Assembly (NCBI GenBank): GCA_963710735.1
Contig: CAVQBN010000001.1
Span: 62,001-126,000 of the forward strand
DNA from: FEN-1297 sp963710735
GTDB taxonomy: Bacteria; Bacteroidota; Ignavibacteria; Ignavibacteriales; Ignavibacteriaceae
Length of the DNA: 64,000 nt
Reading direction: 5' to 3'
Made by a program: the position numbers and the translations under genes
Part shown: one piece after another, positions 27,444 through 36,830 of the stretch
Layout: each line of letters starts with the position of its first letter
Position numbering within the stretch: position 1 is the first letter of the stretch
The notes under the pieces: generated by a model
What the model was told of the DNA's origin: nothing
Seen by the model: only the letters and a program-made list of their open reading frames with translations
Databases searched by the model: none

Positions 27444-29858
27444 TTAATAAGACGGTCTTTCAGCACCGCCGGTTTTTAAGGTAATTTCCATATTAGAAAT
27501 TAAAATAGGTTTATTGCCTAAAACAGCTTTAGCCTCAAAGCTCCAAAGCCAGGGGATTTCTTCAACCATTTGAGAAAGCCTTCCAAGAACTTGACATATG
27601 CCGTTGTTTTTATCAAGGTGAATCTCCTGAATGATCTCATCAATGTCTCTGTCTGTTAAAGGAGTAATTCTTAAAACCGTGCGGGATTCAGAAATTATAA
27701 TTTCAATTACAGGACCGAACAAAGGATCCGGTCTAACTTTAATAGTAAATGATGCCGAATCTACTGTTTCAACTTCCGAATAACCAATGCCAAATAATTG
27801 TAATAATTCAATTGATGAGCTTTTATCGATATTTATAATTTGTTGAGTGGTGGATGATTTCGATAATATATTTTGAATGAGGTGTCTGGCTTCTCCAGCA
27901 TGTACATCTTCATACCAAACGAGTTTTCCAATGGGTTGTTTCTTAAATTCTACATACCGAACTATCCGGCTTAATGCATTCACAGCTAATTCGGGGAAAC
28001 GGAACGCCGGAAATTTATGCCTGCTATTTTTATTTTTTGATTCATTAACTAAAGTGATGGCACCAGTTGCGCCCATTAAGCATAGCAATACCGGTTTTTC
28101 TATTCCTGTCTTTTCTTCAACGGCATCCACACCTCTATGGATTGCTTGAGCAATTTTTTCAGCACTGCAATTTCCTACACATGCAAAGCCAATTAAAAGT
28201 GAATCTACATTTTCGTGAAGAAGAGCTTCCTTTACAGTGAACTCGTACATTTCCGGCGAAGTAAAAGCTCCTAAATCTATTACTCCGGGCCCTGTAATAT
28301 TTAAATAATTCATCTCACAAGAATCGGCAAAAAGAGTAGCCATTCCTGCTGAGTTCGCGATAATACTTACTCTATTTCCTCTTGGTAAAGGTTGATTTGC
28401 CAAAACAAGTGCAACGTCAAAAAGATCTTCCAATGTTGGAGCGAGTATTATTCCTGTTTGCTGGAATAAAGCTTCAACTTCTTGAACGCCACCGGCATGT
28501 GCACCGCTTTTTGTTTCAGCAGTTTTCCGTCCGGCAAGACTTCTGGCACTCTTAACACAAAGGATCGGTTTTTTATAAGTCATCCTTCTAGCAATTCTCA
28601 CAAAACGTCTGGGATTGCCAAAAGTTTCAAGATAAAGAATTGCCATTTTAGTATTCAGATCCTCTTCCCAATACTGAAGCAGGTCGTTACCGGATACATC
28701 CGCTCTATTACCGGCAGATACAAACGTAGTAAAGCCTACTCCTTTTTCCATTGCATACTCTAAAATGACTAATCCTAATGCTGCTGAGTGGGAGAAAAAA
28801 CCTGCTTGTCCGGGAGGCATAATTTTGGGGGCAAGGCTTGCATTAAGTCTAATTTCAGAATCAGTATTCATTAGTCCTAAACATCCTGGGCCTAAAAGTC
28901 TAACGCCATGTTTACGGACTAAATCTACAAGTTCTTTCTGTCTCTGCAATCCCTCAGGTCCTGCATCGGCAAAACCTGCTGAGACTACGACAATACCTTT
29001 TGCACCAGCCTCTATTACTTCTTCCGCTACATCGCGAACTTTGTCGGCTCTAACAGCTATAACAGCAAGATCTACGGACTCAGGTAAATCTTTTGCTGAT
29101 GAGTATGCCCTTATACCATTAACTGATACAGCTTGAGGATTTACTGGATAGACTGTGCCTGAATAATTTGCGGAAAGTATGTTTCTAAAAATGATATTGC
29201 CAACCGAGGAAGAATCTCTTGAAGCACCAAGTACTGCAACAACTTTTGGACGAAGCAAAGGTATTAGAGAATTAGCCACAGCTATTCTTTCTCTTAGGTC
29301 TGTTCTTTCCCATAATCCAGCAGCTCCATTAACCGGAAGTTCGATATGAACAGTATCTGAACTCCAAACCTGATGGTTTTCAAATCCGGAACTTTTCATT
29401 ACATTCAACATCGGTTGATTATCCGGTAAAACTTCGGCTTCAAGTTCCACAAAACCATTTGCAGCAGCTAAGCCTGCTAATCTTTCTAAAAGTAATGTAC
29501 TGATTCCTTTCCCTTGATAAGAATCTTCTATCAGAAAAGATACTTCGGCAGAGTGTCCGTTACCCATAGCGATGTAATTGCCCAAACCAACTACCTGTGA
29601 TTTATCGTCTCCTTTTATGGCTAAAAGGGAGCCTGATTGCGTAAAGTCGCCGGTGCAAAGATCTTTAATAATATTGGATGGAATTTCCGAAACTGACGCC
29701 ATAAAACGCATCCGAAGGCTTTCTTGAGAAATGCGTTTAGTAAAAGATTCAACTAAAGATATATCATTTAAAGTGGCCGGTCTTAAAAAGAGACCTTCTC
29801 CGTTTTTTAATAAAACGTGTTCCTTATAGTCCAAACCCTCAGGTATTATTCGGAACAT
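27444..29858 (-). CDS. GNAT acetyltransferase fused to an ADP-forming acyl-CoA synthetase-like module (Pat/AcuA-like)
   Basis: 804 residues. Residues 1-175 are a GNAT domain (SFLIEDSYQGKGISTLLLER is the acetyl-CoA loop). Then come a CoA-binding domain (about 195-320, LGASRDSSSVGNIIFRN) and a succinyl-CoA-ligase-like region (about 330-600, FFSHSAALGLVILEYA); the last 160 residues are a reduced remnant of the ATP-grasp part. Pat enzymes with these domains acetylate and inactivate acetyl-CoA synthetase. Here the GNAT is N-terminal, the reverse of Salmonella Pat but similar to the order reported for Streptomyces lividans PatA. The acs gene next door makes Acs the likely target. Confidence 0.88.
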   Translation of the reverse strand: MFRIIPEGLDYKEHVLLKNGEGLFLRPATLNDISLVESFTKRISQESLRMRFMASVSEIPSNIIKDLCTGDFTQSGSLLAIKGDDKSQVVGLGNYIAMGNGHSAEVSFLIEDSYQGKGISTLLLERLAGLAAANGFVELEAEVLPDNQPMLNVMKSSGFENHQVWSSDTVHIELPVNGAAGLWERTDLRERIAVANSLIPLLRPKVVAVLGASRDSSSVGNIIFRNILSANYSGTVYPVNPQAVSVNGIRAYSSAKDLPESVDLAVIAVRADKVRDVAEEVIEAGAKGIVVVSAGFADAGPEGLQRQKELVDLVRKHGVRLLGPGCLGLMNTDSEIRLNASLAPKIMPPGQAGFFSHSAALGLVILEYAMEKGVGFTTFVSAGNRADVSGNDLLQYWEEDLNTKMAILYLETFGNPRRFVRIARRMTYKKPILCVKSARSLAGRKTAETKSGAHAGGVQEVEALFQQTGIILAPTLEDLFDVALVLANQPLPRGNRVSIIANSAGMATLFADSCEMNYLNITGPGVIDLGAFTSPEMYEFTVKEALLHENVDSLLIGFACVGNCSAEKIAQAIHRGVDAVEEKTGIEKPVLLCLMGATGAITLVNESKNKNSRHKFPAFRFPELAVNALSRIVRYVEFKKQPIGKLVWYEDVHAGEARHLIQNILSKSSTTQQIINIDKSSSIELLQLFGIGYSEVETVDSASFTIKVRPDPLFGPVIEIIISESRTVLRITPLTDRDIDEIIQEIHLDKNNGICQVLGRLSQMVEEIPWLWSFEAKAVLGNKPILISNMEITLKTGGAERPSY

Positions 29859-29900
29859 AATGTTCTCTTCTAACTTATGTTTTTAGGTAATAGAAGATAA

Positions 29901-29937
29901 AAAATATGGAGGTTCAAAACAAATTTAAGAACCTCCA
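29901..29937 (-). terminator. Rho-independent terminator of acs
   Basis: On the minus strand TGGAGGTTC (29937-29929) pairs with GAACCTCCA (29915-29907), 9 perfect pairs with a 13-base loop, followed by a T-rich TATTTTTTAT. It sits between the acs stop and the GNAT-fusion start, so acs and pat-acuB-acuC are probably separate or only partly linked transcripts. Confidence 0.85.
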
Positions 29938-29949
29938 TTAAATATTAGC

Positions 29950-31980
29950 TTATGCTAATTTTTTTATTTCTTCTACCACTTGCGGATTTGCAAGAGTAGT
30001 TATATCCCCCACATCTTGTTTGTTTGCAACAGCAGATAATATTCGTCGCATTATTTTTCCCGAACGAGTTTTGGGCATATCCGAAACAATCCATACTCTG
30101 CCTGGTTTGGCAATAGGCCCTATTTCCTTTGCCAATGTATCGGAAACTTTCTTTTCTATTTCCGCACTGGCTTTAATCCCCGGTTTTAAGGAAACAAATA
30201 TATGAGGGACTTTACCTTTTATTGGGTCCGCAACCGGAACAACTGCAGCTTCACCTACTTCTTGGCACATTAGCGCAGCAGATTCAAGTTCCTTTGTACC
30301 GAGACGATGGCCCGCAACATTAATTACATCATCAATTCGTCCGAGTATTCTGAAGTAACCATCTGGAGCTTCAACAGCACCGTCTCCTGCAAAGTAAGGC
30401 CAATCCTGCCATTTTTTACTTTTGGGATCTTTATTATAACGCTGATAGTATTGTTTTACAAATCTATCATCATCTCCCCAAATTGTAAGCATTCGGCCAG
30501 GCCATGGATTTTGAATACAAATGTTACCGGCTTTTCCGCTGCCGGCAGGAAGAGGTTTACCATTATCATCAAAGATGATTGGGTAAATTCCAGGTACACC
30601 TGGACCTGCGCTTCCAGGTTTCATTTTATGCAGGCCTGGAATTGTTGAACATAAAAATCCGCCTGTCTCAGTTTGCCACCAAGTATCTACGATAGCGGCT
30701 TCTTTTTTTCCCACTATGTTATAATACCATCTCCAAACTTCCGGTTCAATTGGTTCTCCTACAGTTGTCATGTGTTTAAAATGGTAATTATACTTTGATG
30801 GTTCATCAGGGCCAACTCTGCGTAAAGCACGTATTGCAGTTGGAGATGTATGGAAGATATTCACATCAAGCTCTTCAGCAACTCGCCAAGGTCTTCCAGC
30901 ATCCGGATGAGTAGGAACTCCTTCAAATATGACCGAAGATGCTGCTAACGCTAACGGACCATATATAATGTATGAATGTCCGGTAATCCATCCGATATCA
31001 GCCATACACCAGTAAACATCTTCAGGATGGATATCCTGAATGTATTTAGAGGTACCGGTTACATAGGACATATATCCACCTATAGAATGCTGTGCACCTT
31101 TAGGTTTACCGGTTGAACCGGATGTGTACATGATGAAAAGTGTACCTTCTGATGGTAACTGTACAGGTTCAACTTTTTGATGGTAATATTTTTTAATTAC
31201 ATCATTAACTAAAAAGTCCCTACCTTCAACTAGAGGCGTCTTTGCAGAATATTTTCCCGGATATCTCTCAAAGATTAAAACTTTTTCAATTTTTTGTCCT
31301 TCTTTCAAAGCTTCATCATATGCGATATCAGCTTTTTCTTTATGATCGATAAGTGTACCAGCTCTATAATATGAATCAGCCGTAATTAGAACTTTACTCT
31401 TTGCATCTGCGACTCTCTCTCCGCATGCTTTTCCTGAGAAACCGGAAAACACCTGAGAATGTATAGCGCCTATTCTTGCGCATGCAAGCATTGCAACGGC
31501 AATTTCCGGAATCATGGGCATATGCAATGTTACAGTGTCCCCGGCTTTCACTCCGCAGAAATCTCTCAACAAAGCAGCAAACTCATTTACCTTTACATAT
31601 AATTCCTGAAATGTAATATGCTGAATAGCTTCATCTTCAGGTTCAGGAACAAAATGAATTGCCGTTTTGTTTTTATATTTATCTAAATGCCTATCTATGC
31701 AATTGTAAGAAGCATTTATTTTACCACCCGTAAACCATTTGAAGAATGGAGGATTGCTTGAATCGAGAACTGTATCCCACTTTTTGTACCAGTCAAGCAT
31801 GTTGGCATATTCCTCATAACACTGAGGGAAGTTCTCCATCCCGAATTTATTTAAGATTTTTTCATCTTTAAGATTTGCCTGAGCTTTAAACCCGGGTGAA
31901 GGCTCAAAATAATCTTCCTCCTTCCAATGAACCGCTATCTGAGATTCGGAAACCTCATCATTAATTTTTTTATTAGCCAT
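29950..31980 (-). CDS. acs: Acetyl-CoA synthetase (AMP-forming)
   Basis: Activates acetate to acetyl-CoA through acetyl-AMP. 676 residues with family motifs: TSGSTGKPKGAQHS (P-loop, A3), DTWWQTETGG (A5), YFRILGRIDDVINVAGHRLG (A8 hinge) and the A10 MPKTRSGKIMRRIL, whose Lys is the residue acetylated in Acs enzymes. The last region makes it a natural target for the adjacent GNAT and AcuC proteins. A ribosome site (AGGAG) precedes the ATG. It lies 38 bases downstream of the acetate transporter gene and ends at a terminator. Confidence 0.96.
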   Translation of the reverse strand: MANKKINDEVSESQIAVHWKEEDYFEPSPGFKAQANLKDEKILNKFGMENFPQCYEEYANMLDWYKKWDTVLDSSNPPFFKWFTGGKINASYNCIDRHLDKYKNKTAIHFVPEPEDEAIQHITFQELYVKVNEFAALLRDFCGVKAGDTVTLHMPMIPEIAVAMLACARIGAIHSQVFSGFSGKACGERVADAKSKVLITADSYYRAGTLIDHKEKADIAYDEALKEGQKIEKVLIFERYPGKYSAKTPLVEGRDFLVNDVIKKYYHQKVEPVQLPSEGTLFIMYTSGSTGKPKGAQHSIGGYMSYVTGTSKYIQDIHPEDVYWCMADIGWITGHSYIIYGPLALAASSVIFEGVPTHPDAGRPWRVAEELDVNIFHTSPTAIRALRRVGPDEPSKYNYHFKHMTTVGEPIEPEVWRWYYNIVGKKEAAIVDTWWQTETGGFLCSTIPGLHKMKPGSAGPGVPGIYPIIFDDNGKPLPAGSGKAGNICIQNPWPGRMLTIWGDDDRFVKQYYQRYNKDPKSKKWQDWPYFAGDGAVEAPDGYFRILGRIDDVINVAGHRLGTKELESAALMCQEVGEAAVVPVADPIKGKVPHIFVSLKPGIKASAEIEKKVSDTLAKEIGPIAKPGRVWIVSDMPKTRSGKIMRRILSAVANKQDVGDITTLANPQVVEEIKKLA

Positions 31981-32018
31981 AGCATAACTCCTAATACTTT
32001 TGAAAAATGAAAAATGAA

Positions 32019-32591
32019 TTAACCAATCGGAAGCATAGTCTTTCCGTAGGTCTCGTTAAGAACCTGTGCAAAAGCTAGGTATATCGCCGATAAACCACAG
32101 AATATTCCTTCCCAGCCTGCTATAGTTCCTATTGAAGCAGATCCTGTTAAATCTTTTAAAGCTAGCAGCCAGAATAAAATGAACAATGTAAAGAAAACAA
32201 CCTGAAGAGCTTTATTGTGCTTTAAAGTAGCAATCCACATTACAAAAGTAAAGAGCCCCCACAAAAATAAATATGCGACCATTCCTCCGGAATCAGCAGC
32301 ACCAATAACGCCCCATTTAGGCATAATGATAAGAAAAACAAGAGTTAACCAAAACAGTCCATAAGAAGTAAAAGCAACAGTACCGAATGTATTACCTTTT
32401 TTCCATTCCATCCACCCGGCAAAAACTTGTGCAAGGCCTCCATAAAAAATACCCATTGCTAAAATCATACTGCTTACGGAAATTATTCCTGCATTAGCCA
32501 AATTGAGCAGAACCGTTGTCGTACCAAATCCTAACAAACCTAAAGGTGCCGGATTGGCAGTAGAATCAACAAGCTTCGTACTTTCTGACAT
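32019..32591 (-). CDS. satP: Acetate uptake transporter (GPR1/FUN34/YaaH family, SatP-like)
   Basis: 190 residues with six membrane segments. The family signature NPAPLGLLGFG is at residues 13-23 and the GGLAQVFAGWMEWKKGNTFG loop follows. SatP of E. coli is an acetate/succinate-proton symporter or channel. The start at 32591 (MSESTKL) is chosen because AGGAGG lies just upstream; the frame extends to 32648 without a ribosome site. With acs 38 bases downstream, it supplies acetate to the synthetase. Confidence 0.92.
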   Translation of the reverse strand: MSESTKLVDSTANPAPLGLLGFGTTTVLLNLANAGIISVSSMILAMGIFYGGLAQVFAGWMEWKKGNTFGTVAFTSYGLFWLTLVFLIIMPKWGVIGAADSGGMVAYLFLWGLFTFVMWIATLKHNKALQVVFFTLFILFWLLALKDLTGSASIGTIAGWEGIFCGLSAIYLAFAQVLNETYGKTMLPIG

Positions 32592-32774
32592 GTGACCTCC
32601 TATTGAATTTATTTGATTTATATTTATTAGTTTGCATGGGTCAACCAAGCAATTTTAATTTTTACAATAAAAATTTATTTATTATTAACCCTCTTTTATT
32701 TTCACTCAAATAAATTAAAACAACATATTCTAAATCAATGTTCATAATAAATTACTGCAAGACACTAAAATTGA

Positions 32775-33059
32775 TTAACTATTTTGACTAACAAATTCCA
32801 CATCAAGATCTGGGAATTCCTTTTTGAGTTCGAATGAAATTAAATCTTCAATTTCACCCACTTCGTAAATATTAAAAACCATGCAGCAAGCCTTAGAAGT
32901 TATCAGTGGATCGGTTACAACTATTAATTTATTAGTTATCGGCTCATGCTTAATTCCTGCTACCATTCCTAATTGACTTAAAGTCAATCCGCTTTGTGGC
33001 TCTTTAACCCTGTCTAATAAATTTGCTAATTTCTTTTTCATCGCTTCTTCCATCTTCAT
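32775..33059 (-). CDS. Small MIP18/DUF59-like protein
   Basis: 94 residues. LLDRVKEPQSGLTLSQLGMVAGIKHEP resembles the start of MIP18/DUF59 domains (as in SufT and the N-terminus of Mrp/ApbC ATPases), which help in iron-sulfur cluster assembly. Two adjacent Cys (58-59) sit roughly where the family has a conserved Cys. The match is by eye and weak. It is the last gene after an ArsA-type ATPase (45 bases), an arrangement reminiscent of DUF59 plus P-loop ATPase pairs. Confidence 0.6.
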   Translation of the reverse strand: MKMEEAMKKKLANLLDRVKEPQSGLTLSQLGMVAGIKHEPITNKLIVVTDPLITSKACCMVFNIYEVGEIEDLISFELKKEFPDLDVEFVSQNS

Positions 33060-33104
33060 ACTCCAGTAAGTATACTTTTAACTAAAAAATTTTTAGAAAT
33101 ATGC

Positions 33105-34019
33105 TTATATCATATAACCTTCTAATGAAATACCCGACGCAAGATAGTTTTTCAAAGACGACAAACCGATTAAAGGAGTCTCGCTCAAAGGAAAAGTTTT
33201 AATTGACTTATGAACAAATCTTTTTTGAATTTCTTTATAAGAAAATCCTTGCATCATTTTATTAATAATTATATTGCTGATGGAAAGGTTAATCATGTTC
33301 AGCCTTTTTACGATCAATTCAGATTCGGAGAATGAAAGTTTATCGGTATTCATTACCAGGTTCAATATTGTTTTCTTGTCATCCTCGAATTCCTCACTAA
33401 CCGCAGTATAATCCTCTATTTGATTGTTCAGCTTATTTAAAATTTTATCTCTTTCAATTTCCGTATTGCCGAATTTTACTTTAGTTATTATATCCCTTTT
33501 TTTAATTATTGCTTTACGTAAATCCAAAAGCTTTTCAAGCCAAAGCCGGGATAATTTCGGGAGGCCGAAGAATTTTAAAGTTAAAGCTGTCGGAGGCATA
33601 TCAAAAATGATGTAATCTTTTTCACTAAATTTTTGTTTAATCTCTCTATATGCCAGCAGCAGCGCATATTCTTCAATCCCGGGTGAAAATTTTATTACAT
33701 CCAAATAGTTCTCTAAATTTAATGCAGTTAAATATGAATAGGTATGTTTAATCTGTGATTCAACTTCCGTAAGATAATTTTTTATCCAGTAGTTAATATC
33801 TATCTCTTTCGCTATTAAATTATCAGTTAAATTATAAGACTTCTCGGAAAGCGAGGTTTCAAAAATATCCGATTGATTGTGTGCCGGATCCATAGAAACC
33901 AGCAAAATATTCTTGCCCTGGTTCGAAAGGTAAAGGGCGATAAGGGCGGCAGATGTTGATTTGCCGACACCGCCTTTGCCTAAAAAGAAAAGACTAACAC
34001 TTTTTGATTCTTTTTTCAT
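33105..34019 (-). CDS. ArsA/Get3-family ATPase
   Basis: 304 residues. Deviant Walker A FLGKGGVGKSTSAA at residues 12-25 with the signature Lys, switch I-like SMDPAHNQSDIFE and DMPPTALTLKFFGLP, all typical of ArsA/TRC40 rather than ParA or MinD. It is a single ATPase unit of normal Get3-like length and would work as a dimer. No arsenite permease (arsB) or arsR is present, so arsenic resistance is unlikely; handling of a membrane protein or metal centre is more plausible. The start overlaps the upstream 96-residue gene by ATGA. Confidence 0.85.
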   Translation of the reverse strand: MKKESKSVSLFFLGKGGVGKSTSAALIALYLSNQGKNILLVSMDPAHNQSDIFETSLSEKSYNLTDNLIAKEIDINYWIKNYLTEVESQIKHTYSYLTALNLENYLDVIKFSPGIEEYALLLAYREIKQKFSEKDYIIFDMPPTALTLKFFGLPKLSRLWLEKLLDLRKAIIKKRDIITKVKFGNTEIERDKILNKLNNQIEDYTAVSEEFEDDKKTILNLVMNTDKLSFSESELIVKRLNMINLSISNIIINKMMQGFSYKEIQKRFVHKSIKTFPLSETPLIGLSSLKNYLASGISLEGYMI

Positions 34020-34306
34020 ATAACATCAAATGTGGATAGCAAATCCGAAATAGGGCTTTCTGCCGTATCTACTTTGTTTAACATCATTATAAAATGCTGT
34101 TCCATATCGGGTAATAAATCTAATGTAATTTGCATTGGAGGCGAGGGGAAGCCAATAAATGTTCCAAGTACAAGTAATCCGAAAATATTTTCCATCTCGC
34201 CTAATTCAAACTCCATTATATCTACAGCTTTATTTTTGGATGCTGCATCAAAGTATTTAAGAAAAGCCAGCAGCTTTCTTTTTATTTTAGCAATTGGTTC
34301 TTTCAT
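34016..34306 (-). CDS. Protein of unknown function, 96 aa, coupled to the ArsA-family ATPase
   Basis: No family recognised. It has a basic helical N-terminus (IAKIKRKLLAFLKYFDAA), an acidic middle, then a hydrophobic stretch IFGLLVLGTFIGFPSPPM (about 40-58) that could be one membrane or amphipathic segment, and a soluble tail. Its 4-base overlap with the ATPase start implies coupled translation and a functional link, perhaps as partner or substrate. Confidence 0.72.
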   Translation of the reverse strand: MKEPIAKIKRKLLAFLKYFDAASKNKAVDIMEFELGEMENIFGLLVLGTFIGFPSPPMQITLDLLPDMEQHFIMMLNKVDTAESPISDLLSTFDVI

Positions 34307-34326
34307 ATTTTAATAACGCACATATA

Positions 34327-34794
34327 TTATTTTGTTTTATTTATTTCTTCTTTTATGCGAAAAAGTTTTTTTTCAAATTCTATTCTCTTTTTCGATGGAT
34401 AAAAGTAATAAGCTGCATAAAGAGCAAATAGAATTATTCCGCCAAAATAAAATCCAGGGAAATTAAATATTAAAGGAATAATAATAAAATAGGGAGTTAA
34501 CATAGATATCAAAATTATTCTTTTTTCGAAACCTAAAAATTCATTTAAAGAAATTGTCTTTCTATTTTTTAATTTGCTTACGAATAATGTCCTGTAAAAA
34601 ATCGGCAGGGCTAAACTGAATACCGCAGCAAGTATAAAAAATAAAATTGAGATAATGCGTATAAATTCAATTTGAGTAGCTTCCAACAGACCAAATAACT
34701 TTATTAAATAAATAATGACAAGTACTGCTGTTACGGGTATTAGAAGCTTAAAATACGTACTCTTTAAATTTTGTCTAATATCCATTTGAGCCAT
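34327..34794 (-). CDS. Four-helix membrane protein of unknown function, 155 aa
   Basis: Four clear hydrophobic segments at about residues 15-35, 45-68, 92-110 and 113-132, with a basic cytoplasmic tail (YPSKKRIEFEKKLFRIKEE). No catalytic motif or Cys cluster. It is the first gene of a likely four-gene minus-strand operon (membrane protein, 96-aa protein, ArsA-type ATPase, DUF59-like protein), with a 20-base gap to the next gene. Confidence 0.75.
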   Translation of the reverse strand: MAQMDIRQNLKSTYFKLLIPVTAVLVIIYLIKLFGLLEATQIEFIRIISILFFILAAVFSLALPIFYRTLFVSKLKNRKTISLNEFLGFEKRIILISMLTPYFIIIPLIFNFPGFYFGGIILFALYAAYYFYPSKKRIEFEKKLFRIKEEINKTK

Positions 34795-34865
34795 TAGGAA
34801 ATCCTGTAATAATTATACTAAGAATAAAATGTTAGCTTATGAAGTACTTCATTTTAAAGTTTGAA

Positions 34866-34895
34866 AATAAAATACCCGGGCTTTCCGGGTATTTA
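34866..34895 (-). terminator. Rho-independent terminator of cstA
   Basis: AATACCCGG (34871-34879) pairs with CCGGGTATT (34885-34893), 5-base loop, with A/T-rich flanks that read as T-rich on the minus strand after the hairpin. It lies about 30 bases past the cstA stop and separates cstA from the ArsA-type operon. Confidence 0.82.
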
Positions 34896-34921
34896 TTTAA
34901 AATAATATCACATTCCTTCAA

Positions 34922-36658
34922 TTAAATTGTATCACGTACAGTTTCTGCTTCAGGTGGTACAAGGGTTTTTGTCTTAAAGAATTTTGTAAAACCTTCAATT
35001 GCTACCCAAATCATTGAAACAATAATAATAACATTAATTACCTGCAATAAAATATTATTCTGCTTGCCGAATGAAACCTGATTTAGTATGGTTGCCCATA
35101 AGGACATAACCAACATAAATGCTGCCGGAATGCCGCTTACAATCCATCCCCAGCTTAGTTTTTCTTTTAGATAAACAGTAATAATAATTAACGCTAACGC
35201 AGCCAGAGTTTGGTTTACTGCACCGAATAAAGGCCATAAAGCAAGTGCTCCTTTACCACTGGCCCCGGTTGAGAAAATTAATGCTAAAGCGCAAAGAATC
35301 ACAACAGCTGTTGAAAAATATTTATTTTTAAATGTGTTCGGAAATGTTTCAGTAAGCAAGTATCTTTGAATTCTTGTGGCTGTATCTAATGTTGTACCGG
35401 CAAATGAAGCGACAAAAACTCCCATTATTACAATTGAAATAGCTTTAGGAATTCCAAAGGAGGCAAGTAAATTTGCAGCTCCTACAACAAACGCACCGAC
35501 TTTAGAACCTAATCCTGCTGCAGCCGCCCATGAAGAATAATGGCTCGTCCAAGCAGGAATTCCAACTAAGGTTTGTCCATTTGCAGCGTAACCCATTCCA
35601 ATTCCGGCTACCGTGGCAATTATTACTAATGTCGCTAAGGCACCTTCGGTAAGCATGGCTCCGTAACCGACAAAAATGGAATCACTTTCTCGTCTTACTT
35701 GTTTAGCAGAAGTGCCGGAAGAAACTAAAGAATGAAATCCTGAAATTGCACCGCAAGCAATAGTTATGAATAAGAAAGGCCACAACGGAGGAGCGCCTGC
35801 AGGAGTTGCTTGAACTGCAGGAGCAACTACATTAAGATTTCCGCCGAAACCAGCAAACAATACTCCTAATACCAGTAACGCCATAGCTATCAGGAGCTGG
35901 TATGCATTAATATAATCACGAGGCTGCAATAAATGTGTTACCGGTAAAACCGATGCAGTAAAAGCATATAATAATAAAATGATTGACCATATTGCAATTG
36001 GAGAAAGACCGAAAATTGATGATGGTAATGATAACGGTACATATGTTCCTATAATAATTGTAACATACATTATTATCACAGAAATTATAGCGCCTTTAGT
36101 TGCGTTCACTCCTTTTTTGTATATCATGTAACCCAGTGTTACTGCAATAGGAATTTGGAACCAAACCGGAAGTACAGAACCAGGGTACATATTAAATAAT
36201 ATGGCTATAACAAGACCAAAAATAGATACTACAATCCAGAGCTCTAAAAAAACTATAAAGAAGAAAAAATATTTTGTGCGGCTGTTGATATATTTTGCCG
36301 TATACTCGGAAATAGATTTACCCTGGTTGCGCATTGAAATAATTAAGGAACCAAAATCATGAACAGCACCCATAATTATTGAACCGAGGAAAACCCATAG
36401 TAGAGCCGGTAACCAGCCCCAAATAACTGCAATTGCGGGCCCTACGATAGGACCGGTTCCTGCTATTGATGAAAAATGATGTCCAAAAATTACTTCCTTT
36501 TTAGTGGGTACAAAATCCGTATCATCTTTAAGTTCAACTGAGGGGACTTTATTTTTATCGCTGATGGCAAAGATTTTATTGCCTATAAATTTACCATAAA
36601 GCTGGTACATTATTAGGTAGCCAACAAATGCCAAAACCATAATAAGTAATGCTTCCAT
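34922..36658 (-). CDS. cstA: CstA-family carbon starvation transporter (pyruvate/peptide type)
   Basis: 578 residues with about 15 membrane segments. Family motifs include VIFGHHFSSIAGTGPIVGPA near residue 55, GSIIMGAVHDFGSLIISMRN and the SGTSAKQVRRESDSIFVGYG loop. E. coli members CstA and BtsT import pyruvate; some relatives were linked to peptide use. It is shorter than the approximately 700-residue E. coli forms but within the range of the shorter clade. A good ribosome site (AAGGAG) precedes the ATG. The LytS/LytTR pair upstream resembles BtsS/BtsR, which controls btsT in E. coli. Confidence 0.92.
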   Translation of the reverse strand: MEALLIMVLAFVGYLIMYQLYGKFIGNKIFAISDKNKVPSVELKDDTDFVPTKKEVIFGHHFSSIAGTGPIVGPAIAVIWGWLPALLWVFLGSIIMGAVHDFGSLIISMRNQGKSISEYTAKYINSRTKYFFFFIVFLELWIVVSIFGLVIAILFNMYPGSVLPVWFQIPIAVTLGYMIYKKGVNATKGAIISVIIMYVTIIIGTYVPLSLPSSIFGLSPIAIWSIILLLYAFTASVLPVTHLLQPRDYINAYQLLIAMALLVLGVLFAGFGGNLNVVAPAVQATPAGAPPLWPFLFITIACGAISGFHSLVSSGTSAKQVRRESDSIFVGYGAMLTEGALATLVIIATVAGIGMGYAANGQTLVGIPAWTSHYSSWAAAAGLGSKVGAFVVGAANLLASFGIPKAISIVIMGVFVASFAGTTLDTATRIQRYLLTETFPNTFKNKYFSTAVVILCALALIFSTGASGKGALALWPLFGAVNQTLAALALIIITVYLKEKLSWGWIVSGIPAAFMLVMSLWATILNQVSFGKQNNILLQVINVIIIVSMIWVAIEGFTKFFKTKTLVPPEAETVRDTI

Positions 36659-36717
36659 TTTTACTCCTTATCTTTATTGTCACAAACTACCATATTTTTC
36701 ATCCCCTGAATTTTAAT

Positions 36718-36775
36718 TACCCGCCCCTATTCCAAACGGGCTTTTCTCTTCAATAACGTACATAAGGAGCGGGTA
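36718..36775. promoter_or_regulatory. Inverted repeat in the porin-cstA intergenic region
   Basis: TACCCGC (36718-36724) and GCGGGTA (36769-36775) could pair across a 44-base loop. The loop also holds a CGGG/CCCG element. There is no T run, so it is not a standard terminator; it may be an operator, an mRNA stabiliser or an attenuation stem between the two genes. Evidence is weak. Confidence 0.3.
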
Positions 36776-36830
36776 TTAAATGAATTATTTTATTCTTCTT
36801 TTAATAAAAAAAATTAAAAAAATATTGCTG

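Noticed and set aside
33105..34019. Arsenic resistance operon
   Set aside because: The ATPase is ArsA-like but there is no arsB, arsR, arsC or arsD, and the neighbours do not fit.
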